Assembly (NCBI GenBank): GCA_032622095.1 | Contig: CP136069.1 | Location: forward strand, 163,487,043-163,551,042 | Direction of reading: 5' to 3' | From: Siphonodentalium dalli | Lineage: Eukaryota > Mollusca > Scaphopoda > Gadilida > Siphonodentaliidae | DNA length: 64,000 nt | Part shown: positions 53,381 through 64,000 of the stretch, in pieces | Position numbering within the stretch: position 1 is the stretch's first letter | Layout of the letters: each line of letters begins with the position of its first letter | Position numbers and translations under genes: made by a program | Notes under the pieces: model-generated | Seen by the model: only the letters and a program-made list of their open reading frames with translations | Databases searched by the model: none | What the model was told of the DNA's origin: nothing

Positions 53381-54938
53381 AATTAAATATTAGAATATTG
53401 TTATCTTTGAAATCTCAGCTCATTACATTTGTCAAATCAGACCAGGAAGTTTCTCACACATTCTCGTCGACTACATAAAGGTTGGTTGTAACATGAATCG
53501 TGACGCATGATAAAATCATAACATGAACGACAAGAATCTGGTAAACAATGTTGTTTACTAGTATATAAATCTCGAACAAGACATCGACCGTGTGACTTAA
53601 CACCACCAGGGCCATACCGGACTTCACATGTGGTGTCTAGGACTAAATTTAGTGGCCAGATCAATACGGGGTTCTAATGTAAACCCACCCATGCACGGGC
53701 GCGGGCCGCGACTATACTGTAGTAACACTATTATCCCCTAACTTGTCAGAATTGCAATATGGTGCCTGCAAAAAACAAGACACGCAGAGCGGATCTTTTT
53801 TTTTTGCCTAATCAAAACACTTAATGTTAGAAATGCCACTGAGTTGTTTACAACTTACCAGTATACTATTAGCTGTCGCTAATTTTCACCTCTCAAAATT
53901 TAGGTGTTGAATCGGTCACCATGAATCACTCTCCTAAACAATTTACATAGTGTCCATACATTACAAATAAGCGGTGATTGATCATCGTCATGGGTTGCGA
54001 TCGACGTTCATAATTTGCATATTGATAATCTATTCTGAACAGCATACATTCAAAATTACCTACGTAGGCTAACTTGGCATGTGTTATTTAGACACAAAAA
54101 AACGAGATTACACCAAAGTAACACCGATTCGAAAATATCCGAATCAGCGGACCAATTCGGTGTCGATCTCAAATTGGCAGACAGACAGAAGTACCAAAAT
54201 ATATATTAAATTTAGAAATGTCAATGCAAGTCCACCATCGGACCGTAAGGCACCAATATGCATTCGCACCCAAAGGAACACTTATATACGCATAACACTC
54301 ACATGTGATGGGATGGAATACCATGGAAGTATATCTGATTCCATGGAATCTGACCTCTAGTTTATAATTAGTTTTGGGGGAAAAAATGACTTGTCATTGA
54401 AAAAAATCTGTAATCTCCCACTTTCCCCTCAGCCCCTGTCCGCACTTCCCTGGGAGAATAGGACATGTGTGATTAGACGGGCAATTAAACCCACACCCAA
54501 TGTTCAATTTGAGGAGAAACATCTGAGCCCCACTGTTGTGAGTACACATAAACATAAAAATAAAGACTTTACAAATACAAGACAGTCAATGACTGTGGGT
54601 CGTACACCAGACTGTAAAGACTGGGACTCTGAAGACTGCCATAGTCAGCATGTGACAATATCACTTAAGACAAGTAGTTCTAAACATGGACATAGCTGGA
54701 GGATCTCAGATGAGCAGGGCTCTTCAACTTGAAATTGATAATTGCACACCACTGACAAATCTCCAACCTCTTACCTTTTAAAGAAGACAACCATACCGCA
54801 GTACTAAGTGCACAAAAACCCTTTTCACACATCCCTCTTAGGTTGAATTTTACAACTGGTACCAGTACTTCAAGCTCTCAAAAGTTTGAAAATTAACCCC
54901 CATAAAGTTGAAATTGGTGGCCAATTTGGTCCAACAGT
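53381..54938. other. No gene recognised
   Basis: Plus-strand frames at 54079-54360 and 54391-54732 are the longest; they are Ser/Thr/Lys-rich with no motif I know. No interspersed repeat in common with other parts of the window was seen. Confidence 0.35.
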
Positions 54939-55415
54939 TTAAAGGTACTCAACCCGATAAAACTCCTCTCAATTACTATTTCAATGGCTTCGGGGGTCAA
55001 AAATATTTGATTCGAGTCGAGGAAGTCACCCATCAAAGCTCAGATTTGTTAGATATCGATTTTAGAAATCTATTATTTTTCATTATCGGGAATACTATCT
55101 GGCCCAGAACTCAGTCAAAATTGCGTTAAAATTACCACTTGATTTTAGAGTTATTCATCCTTGTCTGTTTGAATAGATTTGGAGTACACATCCAGAGCAG
55201 ATTACGGCAGTTATTGGTACTCATCTCGAGAACATAACAAATTTGAAAAATCAATATCTAATAACTCTGAGCTTTGTTTGATGGGTTCCTCGACTCGAAT
55301 CAAATATTTTTTACCCCCAAAGCCAAAGAAATAGTAATATAGGACCCTCTGATCGGATTGTTGTTGTTGGAATCTGTTGAGATGGGGACCCTCTTTACGG
55401 GTTGAGTACCTTTAA
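54939..55415 (+). mobile_element. TTAA-target MITE, family A
   Basis: TTAA at 54939-54942 and 55412-55415; 477 bp. Same orientation as the copy at 13838 (AAAACTCCTCTCAATTACTA end on the left). Confidence 0.92.
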
Positions 55416-55779
55416 CCTGAAGTAGGAATATATGGACTGTTGGTTTAAAAACATACATGTTAGAAAATCAAACCAAACTATGAGAACAATTCTAACCTAT
55501 TTTTGATTTGAACATCTAATCTACAACTAATGTTATACCAGGCATGAAATTTTCAACTGTTTAAATTTTGATCAAAGTAGGGGGTCAAAGCTTCACCCGT
55601 CTATGCTCAGAGACGTGGCGACAGTGGGGTTTGGGGTGTCTCGCCTCTCCCCCCAACATTGGTCAAATTTTTCAACAGTTAGAAATTACATACCTGGCAC
55701 ATTAGTTGGAAATTTCACACCAACAATAGGTTGAAAATGTTCTTGTAGTTTGATTTTCAAACAATTTATTAGGGGAATT

Positions 55780-56400
55780 TATTGTTTTTGGACCAATATT
55801 TTCATATTTTCCTTTTGGTAAAAACTTTGGACTGAAATGGCCATCAGTTAGAAATTTTCCAACCTTAGTGGGTGTCAGGTTGGAAATATCCAAGACTTGG
55901 AAAGCTTGTGTCCTGGTCCCTCCCCAATGGCCAGTCAAAAACTTCTAGTTAATTTAAGAAAACAATATTGTCCTACATATGGTCAAAATTGTCACTGGAA
56001 TTGTCATCAGTTGGAAATTTTCCACTCTAGGAATGCTTGAGGCTAGTCCAGATGCTAGGATTTTGCGATTTTCTTGTTCAGATTTCAAAATTTTCGCACG
56101 CCGGGCCGAACCATGGTTGGCCCGGTGTGTCCTGGTCCCTTCCATGGCCAATAAATAACTGCCAATGAGTTTAAGAAAACAATATTTTACTACATTTGGT
56201 TAAAATTGTTGACTGAAATGGTCATGAGTTGGAAAAATTTCAAACTAAGGGAGAGTATAAGGTTTGAAATTACCAACATTATAGGAAAGCTTGAGGTCAG
56301 TCTAGATGCTTGGATTTTGTGATTTTCTTGTTTAGATTTCAAAATTTTCTCACACCAGGCCGAACAACCATGGTCGGCACGGTGTGTCCTGGTCTATTGC
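55780..56400 (+). repeat. Degenerate tandem repeat, unit about 218-240 bp
   Basis: TTAAGAAAACAATATT occurs at 55953 and 56171 (218 apart), each followed by CTACAT, ACTGAAATGG-like, CAGTTGGAAATTTTCCA-like and GATTTTCTTGTT blocks. CCATGG near 56110 and 56370 with GGTGTGTCCTGGTC closes successive units. A weaker first unit begins near 55780. No gene. 55416-55779 and 56401-56549 also hold none. Confidence 0.7.
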
Positions 56401-56549
56401 CCGTAGTCGTGTGCATTTGTCTGGAGCTAAGACCACTAGATGTTAGGATTTGTACAATTTTCAGGTTTAAAATATATGAAAACCGGGTAGATAGAACTAT
56501 GGTTTATAAATAGGCCTTACAATGTAGGTGCAAGGAGGGAATGACATCA

Positions 56550-56577
56550 ACGAATTCACCCTCTGGGGACCTCATTT
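56550..56577 (-). repeat. Single-arm fragment of the 5.9-kb foldback family
   Basis: GAATTCACCCTCTGGGGACCTCATTTCC matches one arm end of the hairpins at 5899-5992 and 6193-6285. The pairing arm is absent. Confidence 0.7.
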
Positions 56578-56993
56578 CCTAAAAATGACCCCATTTGAAT
56601 AAATCTGAACCCGGTCACCCAAGGCCCATCTATACCAAATATAGGCTCAATGGTTCTTGAGAAGAAATTATGTTAAGATTTACTATGGAGGGAAAGAGTT
56701 ATGGCCCTAGCTTCGCACCTATCTGATCTGATGAACTTATTTGAACACATCTGATTGTGAGTCACCTAGGGAACATGCACACTGAAATATATAAACATAT
56801 TTGGTCTTTAATATGGAGAAGAAAACAATTGTTGATAGACGGATGGATAGACATCCCAACAGACAGACAGATGGAAGGACAGCCTGACAGACAGAAGACA
56901 AATTCAATCCAAAATTTCTTTGAAAAATCAGGGTATGATTTCATCTGAATAAGCAGTGGTTAAGTAAATAATATGCCAGCCAAGTCTGAATAT

Positions 56994-57405
56994 AGTGTGT
57001 CTGACATTTGCAGAATGAGGTCCCCAAAAGGTGAATTTAATGACAATATTCCCCAAGGCGAGCTAGCATCACCGGATCCATCCTCAGTCTGATTAGGCCT
57101 CAACAGCCATGGGAAACCTAGGAACAGATTCAAGTTCTAGGGTTAAAGTTTGCAATGCACACCCATTGAGCACCTCAATTATGCATTTTTTCTTCTGCAA
57201 ATTAGGGGGACATAGAAACTGAACAGAAGGGAAAAAGTGAAAAAGTAACTTAATTTTTTTTTCAATTTTATACTTAAGATACTTCCCAGAAGATGCCTAT
57301 GCAGAATTAGGTCCCTGTGGTGTATTTGGCGATGCTAGCCTGCTGAAGCAGGGTAGCAACACTAAATTCACCCTCTGGGGGACCTCATTCTGCAAATGTG
57401 TGCCA
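56994..57405 (-). mobile_element. Foldback element, second copy of the 5860-6324 family
   Basis: Ends GCAGAATGAGGTCCCC (57013) and GGGGGACCTCATTCTGC (57375-57391) pair. Interior blocks TTCTGCAAATTAGGGG and CTTCCCAGAAGATG are the reverse complement of blocks in the first copy, so it is inserted in the opposite orientation. More diverged than the first copy. No coding capacity. Confidence 0.8.
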
Positions 57406-58338
57406 AGACAACCCCAGGGACATAACTTTCAACCCAGGAAGAAAACAGACAATCTCTAAGTCGCGGGAGCCGCTCGATTACCACACATATCAGCGCCCCT
57501 GCGGACCACATCAGGATTGCGAAATACTGGACACCGAAACAGATTAGTGGACATCTATGCAGTACTCATACCCGATACATACATAGGAGAACTGAGGAGT
57601 AAACAGAACGATTTTGGGATTAGCGAGACCAGATACTTCGCTAGGAGGCCATTGAAACCTAACGCAGCGCGATGGACGGGGAGAAGAGTTTAAAGAGCAC
57701 ACAAGAAAAACTACCCCGCTTGGTTAACCTAGGAACGCCCCAATTGACGCACCATGAAATGCGAACCGAGCCGGAATAATAACTTTCCTGTATTTAGACG
57801 CGGACGAATCGAGACCCGACACCCAGTTCTAACAGACTACCCAGCAGCGACCAAGACTTCTCGGACGCCAAGAAGACAGCTAGGATCTCTGGCCGGAAGC
57901 ATGGATAGGAATGCAAGGTAACACATTATGATCTTGTATTTCTAACAACACACCACTGATGCGCCGGCGGAGAAGAGCAGACGACAGGAAGACAAACTCA
58001 ACTGGAACTCAACCGAGCCGATGGCAAGCAGACACGCCCATTTTACGAGGACGCTAGATGATCATAACCCGAGCAGACGACATGAAGATAAACTCAACTA
58101 GGAAGAAGCCAGACTTGATAAATGAACATTATTGACTTTGTTGCAATTAAATAATCAACCGTTTTAATTGTCTTAAGAGTTATATGTACCCGTATTGGTA
58201 CATATCTCTTAACTGGTGCCTTCGAGCCAGGATCTGAACGCTAATCGCAGACACAACGTAAAACCAGAAGAGGAACAGTGTGAACAAAAACAGTGTGGGA
58301 AAATTCGCAAAACGTGAGTCTAATTGTTTATTATCATA
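57406..58338 (+). other. Leader region of the right-hand gypsy element, with possible LTR end and primer site
   Basis: GC-richer than the preceding sequence. It contains a direct repeat (GAGCAGACGACAGGAAGACAAACTC at 57974 and a near copy at 58071, 97 bp apart; only part of the word is exact). The stretch 58070-58202 ends GTATTGGTACA and is shared with 51660-51791, as an LTR 3' end could be. TGGTGCCTTCGAGCC at 58214 is a candidate primer site. No 5' LTR start could be paired with the sequence after 63483, so the boundary is unproven. Confidence 0.4.
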
Positions 58339-59417
58339 ATGGCTACCCAATCAGTTGGTGTTCTCGCCCCATTAACAGAGTCTATCAATTCTCAAATTGC
58401 TGCAATGGCCATGGCTACGGTGACACAGGTAGTGACGTCATTTGACGAAACCCCGCGAAATACCACGGGTGGGTCAAGTCAATAGAAAAATGCGCCATTT
58501 TAACCGGTGCTAACGAAACAAAGAAACCCTATATGGCATTCCAAAGTAGTACGGGCCCCGTTTCGGATTTTCTACAAAGATATTTGGCCACGAATCCTAA
58601 CGCCACGTGGCAAGAAACGAAAACTGAATTATCTAGTCGATTTGCCGAGATAAATGATAATCAATTCGCCTTTTCGATGCTGAGAAAAATTAAACAAAAA
58701 CACAACGAGAATTTACATGTGCTAGCCGAATGAATTTTGGAGATGGCAACGGTCTCGTACCGAGATCAGCCCGGTGGGATCAACGCAGTTGAAGGCCAAC
58801 TCGTAGGGTTTTATATTGACGCTTTAAGAAGCGACAGCTTGAAAATGAAGTTGATTAGAGATGCCCCGAAGACACTAAAATTGGCAGCCGAAATCGCCAT
58901 GCGGGAAATGGGGATCCGACGTGTATTCAACCTACGAACGGGCCGCGAAAATTACGAAAATGAACCGGAAGCGATGGAAATCGATCATTTCAGAAACAAA
59001 CGCACGAAAACAGCCTGCGAAATATGCGCACGCGATAACCACACGACCTGAGAACATCGATCACGCCCGCGACAAGTACACGTGGAAGAAATAACCAAAC
59101 CCCAAAAAGCGATCGAGTGTTGGACGTGCCGAGGTGACCATTTTGCTCGTGACTGCCCCTTTAAGACCGAAAACCAAAGGCACATATCTTGCTGGGTTTG
59201 CGAAGGTAATCACTTGGCTAGAAATTGCCCCTCTAAATCCGGAGATTCGAAGCAAAGGCAATGGAACGCGCCGGTAACGCCACCTAGAGGAATCCGCCGA
59301 AATCAACCAACTCGATCACGTGACCTATACCATAATGCACCGCATCACAGCCGGAAATATCCGACATTAAACGAACCACCACGGCTAATGACCCGGCCAC
59401 ATACGCAAAAAAACTAG
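58339..59417 (+). pseudogene. Ty3/gypsy gag with CCHC zinc knuckles, broken
   Basis: The likely start is ATG at 58339 (MATQSVGVLAPLTESINSQ). A one-base frameshift near 58445 moves the frame to the one that continues KYHGWVKSIEKCAILTG and DFLQRYLATNPNATWQE. In-frame stops follow at 58731-58733 and 59049-59051. The nucleocapsid part has two clear CCHC knuckles, CWTCRGDHFARDC (about 59118-59156) and CWVCEGNHLARNC (about 59193-59231), with a third, damaged, CEICARDNHTT upstream. Gag would form the particle and bind RNA. At least three lesions make it nonfunctional. Confidence 0.85.
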
Positions 59418-59429
59418 GGAATCCTCTCA

Positions 59430-60426
59430 TTGAGGCCACATATGAGAGGAAGTTTAGTATCAATATTGTGGGGAACCCCAGCTCATGTTTAGTTAGAATA
59501 GGTAAAAATAAATATCGCTCATTAGTGGATAGTGGCGCGGAAGTGTCATTGATTCACAAACGCGTCTATGACGCATTACAGTTTCGACCAAAACTAACTA
59601 GGGAACACATTAACCTTAGCTCCGTGAATGGGAAATCACTGGGTGTACTTGGTAGCGTGGAACTAACCTTCAGAATGGCGAAACTAAAATTAACCCATAA
59701 ATTTTATGTGGTGAATATGACCCGGAACATGATCTTAGGGGGGGATTGGTTAACCTCTCGGGGGTCAGACTGTATTATGATCTGGGATGTCTCAAGGTCA
59801 GTGACGTGTATGTCCCCTTGGAATCGGACGCACACATAGCTTCCCTGCTGAAATTGACCAGCAAGGTTAGTTTAAAGCCCCAAACATCAACTTTATGTAT
59901 GGGAAAATCAAAAAACTTAGCTTCTCTCCACAAGTCGACATTAGTAGAGGTGGCCCAAATCGAGAAAGGCTACCTAGCATCAGAACCCGGTCTGGAAATT
60001 GGCAGCTCCATTTCTGGAGTGGACAAGAGGAATAAGGTCCCAGTCTTACTCGTCAATAACACCAACAAAACGTTTCGCCTACGGCGGGGCAGTGTAATCG
60101 GCAAGACGGTCGTGTGTGACCCCGAAACCAACCATGAAATCAACTCTTTGTCGCAAAGCTCCCGGTTCCCGACAACCCGTAATTACCGCGACAATGGCTA
60201 TGCTCTTGGGCGCGCCGACCGTAACAGGGTAGACAACTCTAGGTCAGCGCGCTCTACCGTCGAGAAAAGCTTGAATTTAGCCGAAGTTTCATGCCCAGAG
60301 CAATATCGAGAGACACTGATAAAATTGTTGAAGTCCAACTCGGACATTTTTGCCGACAAGGACACTGAGCTGACGCAAACGAGCACGGTTAAAATGCACA
60401 TTGACACGGGAAACCACCCCCGATAA
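59430..60426 (+). pseudogene. Gypsy protease and linker to RT, frameshifted
   Basis: The protease part (59468-59839) has YRSLVDSGAEVSLIHKRVYD, with DSG in place of the more usual DTG, and the flap-proximal MTRNMILGGDWL. A frameshift near 59745-59800 moves the coding frame to 59746-60426, which continues the polyprotein (VEVAQIEKGYLASEPGL, FRLRRGSVIGKTV, then KLLKSNSDIFADKDTELTQT, the segment just before RT). A stop at 60424-60426 falls where HPR... should run on into RT. Confidence 0.85.
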
Positions 60427-61705
60427 AACTTCGCCCGTATCGCACCCCTTTGAATAAACGACCGTTGGTTGACACTGCCATAAATGATATGCTTGAAGCA
60501 GACATTATCAGGTCGAGTTCCAGTTATTATTCGGCGCCTATTGATCTCGCTGACAAGCGCGACGGCACGAAACTATTTTGCGTCGACTTCAGACAATTAA
60601 ATTCCATAACCAAACCTATGTCATACACACTTCCGGTCATCGACGATATTTTGGCACTTCTTGGAAAGTCGAAATTCTTCACCGCTATCGATCTCAAAAG
60701 TGGCTATTGGCAGTGCCAGGTCGCGGAAGAGGACAGACAAAAGACGGCATTCGCATGCCACCGAGGCCTCTTTGAATTCAACTCTATGCCTTTTGGGCTC
60801 CGGAACGCTGGCGGTGTTTTCTCCCAGCTTATGGCCCAGGTGTTATGTGGGATGGGTGATTACGCCATTGCCTACCTAGACAACGTCCTGATCTACAGCG
60901 AGTCCCTGGAATTACACTTGGAACATATCCAGAAAGTCTTTTGACAAGTTGCGCCAACATACACTGAAATTAAAATTTAAAAAGTGCCAATTCCTAAAAC
61001 GAGAAAAACAGTATTTGGGTTTTATAATTGATACCGACGGCGTCCGACCTGACCCCGACAAGGTCAAGGCCATCCAGTCGCTTGTACCCCCAACATCAGT
61101 CAAGGAAGTCCGTTCCTTCATTGGCATGAGCAACTACCATCGCAGATTTGTCCCCTCATTTTCGCAGATCGCTGAACCTTTGGTGCAGCTTACAACAAAA
61201 TATGCCAAATTCAAATGGGACCAAGCTTGCCAAATTTCGTTTGAAAAACTAAAGGAAAATCTGACAGCAGTGCCTCTCCTGGCCTACCCAAATACATCCA
61301 CGCCCTATACATTGTATACTGATGCAAGCGACCTTTGCATCGGTGCCTGTCTGACCCAGTTGGGCTCAGATGGCGTTGAAGAACCAATTTATTATCTCTC
61401 ACACAAACTTAGTGATACTCAAACCCGATGGCCAACTGGAGAAAGAGGCATATGCAATTCACTTCGCGTTACAAAGGTTGGACCATTACCTTCACAATGC
61501 CACTTTCACAATAAAAACAGATCATAAACCATTGAAGTATATCTTGGAATCCCCCATGCAGAACAAGAAAATTCAACAGTGGGCTTTGGGCATAACTGGA
61601 TATAACTGTAACATTGAGTACATAGCTGGCCCCGATAATCACTGCGCAGACCTGCTCAGTCGAACGCCCCTAATGCTTACACTGAACGGGAGAAGGCAGA
61701 AGTAG
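60427..61705 (+). pseudogene. Gypsy reverse transcriptase and RNase H, YLDN active site, two frame breaks
   Basis: RT blocks in 60450-60944: KLFCVDFRQLN, FFTAIDLKSGYWQ (first catalytic Asp, residue 81), NSMPFGLRNAGGVFSQLM and YAIAYLDNVLIYS. The last should be YLDD: residue 145 (codon AAC at 60882-60884) is Asn, which removes a metal ligand. A frame break at about 60943 leads to 60949-61527 (CQFLKREKQYLGFIID, thumb; TLYTDASDLCIGACL, RNase H with first Asp). Another at about 61435 leads to EKEAYAIHFALQRLDHYL, TIKTDHKPLKYIL and NIEYIAGPDNHCADLLSR in 61370-61705. Confidence 0.9.
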
Positions 61706-63482
61706 AGGTAGATATAAACGACAATAACCTTACAGTCGCCGAGACCCGAGCGGAAATCGCCGCCTTAAATTCGTCTAAATTTCAACCCAAAGACTTCCGC
61801 AAGCTGCGAGGTAACCCCAAAAGAACTGCCGAATAAAACTCAAATTGGCCAGGCCTACCAGCCTACTAATCTACTGTTCAACAAGCAAGGCTTCGACATG
61901 CTTGAGGAACAAAAGAAAGACCCGGAAATTGCGTCAGTTCTGGATGCCCTCGACAAAGGCGAGGACACCCGGAATGACAAACACTTGATGATTGACAGGG
62001 TACTCTATTACCTCTCGAGTGCTGAGGCGGAACCGACCCCACGCCTTTGGGTGCCCGCACATCTTCAAACCAACATAACGCAACAATACCATGATGATAA
62101 TGGCCACGTAGGAATAGACAAAACGCATGATGCGATTAGGTCGAAATATTTTTGGCCCAGACTGTACAAGGAACTAAACTGCTACGTTGGCAAGTGCGTG
62201 ACCTGCCAAGTCAGGTCTCTTTCAAAAACAATCCCCTAAAATGCAAATAACGGACACGCCCCCTTACCCTTTTGCCAAAATTGGTTTGGACCCATCAGGC
62301 CCCTACCCCACGTCGCTATCGGGTAATCGCTACATTATCAGCTTCGTGGACTTATATAGCGGGTGGGCGGAAGCGTTTCCGGTCAAGGACAAGTCAGCTG
62401 ATAACGTCGTTCATCTCTTGATCGACGAAATCTTCCCGCGACATGGATGCCCCCTAGAAATAATCACCGATAACTGCACCGAGAACATTAATTACAAGGT
62501 CAGGGACACCCTGAACATTCATCACGTGACTACGTCCTATTATCACCCCCAGAGCAACCCCCGAGTTGAGCGATTTCATTCCATTTTGAAAACCGTAGTA
62601 TCCAAGAAAGTGGCGGACCAAACAAACACGTGGGACGTCCATTTAAATCAAGCGCTAGCGGCAATCCGATTTAACAAAAATGAAACTTCAAAATTCTCCC
62701 CCTTTTTCTTGTTATACAACCGGGACGTCGTGTTCCCAATAGACAATCTTCTAAAACCCAGGCGTAAATACGCCGGAGAAGATTACCATCAAATAGCTTT
62801 GCAACAACAACACAAATCATTTATGATGGTAAACAAACACGTGAAACAGGCGAAACGCCAACAAGCAGCGAAATTTAAACAAAAAGATTGGCGAGGCCGT
62901 CTATATGTTACGAATCACTTACGAAAAAGCAAACTTGAAAGTAAATGGAAACCCTACTTCCGCATAACCAAGCAGATAACGCCCGTTACTTTCGAGTTAA
63001 GGAATCAATTAACTGGGAAAGTCACACAATCCCATGCTGAACATATGCGCAAGGCCAACCTGGAATGGGAAATCCCCAAAACTGACAACAAGCGTGCTCA
63101 AACGTATGTTGTTCCCCCTGAAGACGAAGATAGCGACGTTCCTGCCCCTAACCCTGTGGGTGGGTCTTCTGGCGATGAGACAGAACCATTACCAGATGAC
63201 GTAATCGCTCGATTTCGGAGACAATGTTCGGATTCCGATGATGATGTCCCTTTAAGCGAGCTCAAAATGCGCTTACAGCGTAGAAAATCGCGACTCGCGC
63301 GCTCAGAGCCGTTACAAAACCCCGACTCGTCCACGGACGAGGAAGCAAAGCCGAATGCCAAAGCACGACGCGTTTCTGCGCCTCGCCGACACAGGCGCAA
63401 AATAACGAAGATGCTTACGAGTAACGACAGCTCAGAGGATGAATTAATGGAAGTGGCCGCCATTGAATCAACCCCTCGTTAA
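61706..63482 (+). pseudogene. Gypsy integrase with long acidic C-terminal tail
   Basis: A degenerate linker (61706-61897, with stops) leads to the H2C2 zinc-binding domain in 61898-62239 (H65, H70, C100, C103; GHVGIDKTHDAIRSKYFWP). One frame change at about 62240 leads to the catalytic core in 62241-63482: D17 (GLDPSGP), D77 (TDNCTEN) and E110 (NPRVERFH). The spacing between the last two is 32 residues, three shorter than the usual 35, and TDNC replaces TDNG. A GPY/F-like stretch follows (KWKPYFRITKQITPVTFEL). The last ~150 residues are Ser/Asp/Glu-rich, then Arg/Lys-rich, with no chromodomain or env. This is the longest intact frame in the window (413 codons), under a dead upstream polyprotein. 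Confidence 0.88.
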
Positions 63483-64000
63483 TGTAGGCCCGTACCGGCC
63501 CCTCGCAAGTGTAAGCAGCTCATGAATGGAGCGAGTAGCGACTTAATAAGTAAAACGTCACTGCAAACTACATGTATACTATCCTCAGTGTCCTCGATAG
63601 TATCAGCAATGTAGATAAGAACGCACCCGAACTTTCGACCTGAAATTCATTATAGAATGAATGAGACCCCGCTTTTAACTGTCTTATTGACGAGTCTAAC
63701 CTGGCTTCACAAATGTTGAAAATAACGAGCCCAATGCCCCAAACCGAACCGCGAATAGAGAGTTATTTCCGGATCAATTACAGATCGCACGTCCCCATGG
63801 AACCCGGCACTTGCGCGTAACAATTTAATAAATAAAGCTTTAAACTTTACAATCGCGCGCCGAGCGATAATGAGCACCACGTGCACGCCGCCACCCTTAG
63901 GGTTACTGAGTTTAAGCGAATCCCGCACAACTTAAATGCGATCGAAAATATTCACACGACTGACTTAGTGAACGAAAAAGTATTATCCCAATGAATGGTA
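63483..64000 (+). other. Sequence downstream of the gypsy pol: 3' UTR or start of a 3' LTR
   Basis: It begins TGTAGGCCCGTACCGG directly after the stop, which would fit an LTR start, and has AATAAATAAAGC at about 63828. However there is no purine tract immediately before it and no matching 5' copy upstream of 58.3 kb, so an untranslated region is as likely. It runs off the right edge. Confidence 0.35.

Noticed and set aside
54079-54732. Two plus-strand frames as exons of a host gene
   Set aside because: No motif, no clear splice sites and low-complexity composition; insufficient support.
56757-56948. Overlapping frames on both strands rich in DRQ / SVC words
   Set aside because: They come from a short GACAGACAGA-rich stretch, present on both strands as mirror frames.

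Overview
The window is animal genomic DNA: AT-rich, with no operon structure and almost no intact protein genes. It is packed with transposable elements typical of an aquatic invertebrate: Tx1/L1-like and CR1/jockey-like LINEs, Ty3/gypsy LTR elements (one primed by tRNA-Leu), hAT elements with a BED finger, several TTAA-target MITE families, and large foldback repeats. The word ACATGTA recurs often. The phylum cannot be fixed from the sequence; a lophotrochozoan or an invertebrate deuterostome would fit. No host gene with intact exons was recognised, and no rRNA, tRNA or CRISPR array.

Layout. 1-2868: the 3' part of a Tx1/L1-like LINE. 4.4-11.2 kb: a region bounded by ~500 bp inverted arms and filled with foldback, palindromic and MITE sequence. 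12.1-13.3 kb: a GC-rich element with TTAA target duplications. 13.4-16.4 kb: two smaller foldbacks. 17.2-24.0 kb: a ~6.8 kb foldback with arms of more than 1.4 kb, carrying a ~130-bp satellite-like repeat at its outer edge. 24.3-25.1 kb: a broken member of a dispersed gene family that appears again at 44.9-47.6 kb.

27.4-44.5 kb is a set of nested insertions that can be peeled layer by layer from target-site duplications. A minus-strand CR1/jockey-like LINE is split by a 14.4-kb element (27955-42382; 100-bp terminal inverted repeats, 5-bp duplication GTATC). That element contains a satellite array split by a hAT deletion derivative (30211-31811; 8-bp duplication GTGTCAAC) and a cluster of TACGGCGTA-type palindromes split by a deleted gypsy element (32197-39993; 5-bp duplication AAGTC). 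One 120-bp LTR of the gypsy element is split by a 5.4-kb element (32230-37608; 8-bp duplication ATTTTAGA), which itself carries two TTAA MITEs. The same LINE is also hit by another TTAA MITE (42522-44043), which is in turn hit by a hAT-like MITE (42922-43853; 8-bp duplication).

47.6-57.4 kb: more TTAA MITEs, a recent direct duplication, a second LINE remnant, tandem repeats and a second copy of the 5.9-kb foldback family. 58.2-63.5 kb: a plus-strand Ty3/gypsy element with recognisable gag, protease, reverse transcriptase, RNase H and integrase, broken by several frameshifts and stops and with an altered reverse-transcriptase active site (YLDN). All coding sequence that I recognise is mobile or dispersed. 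No working cellular pathway can be read from this window.
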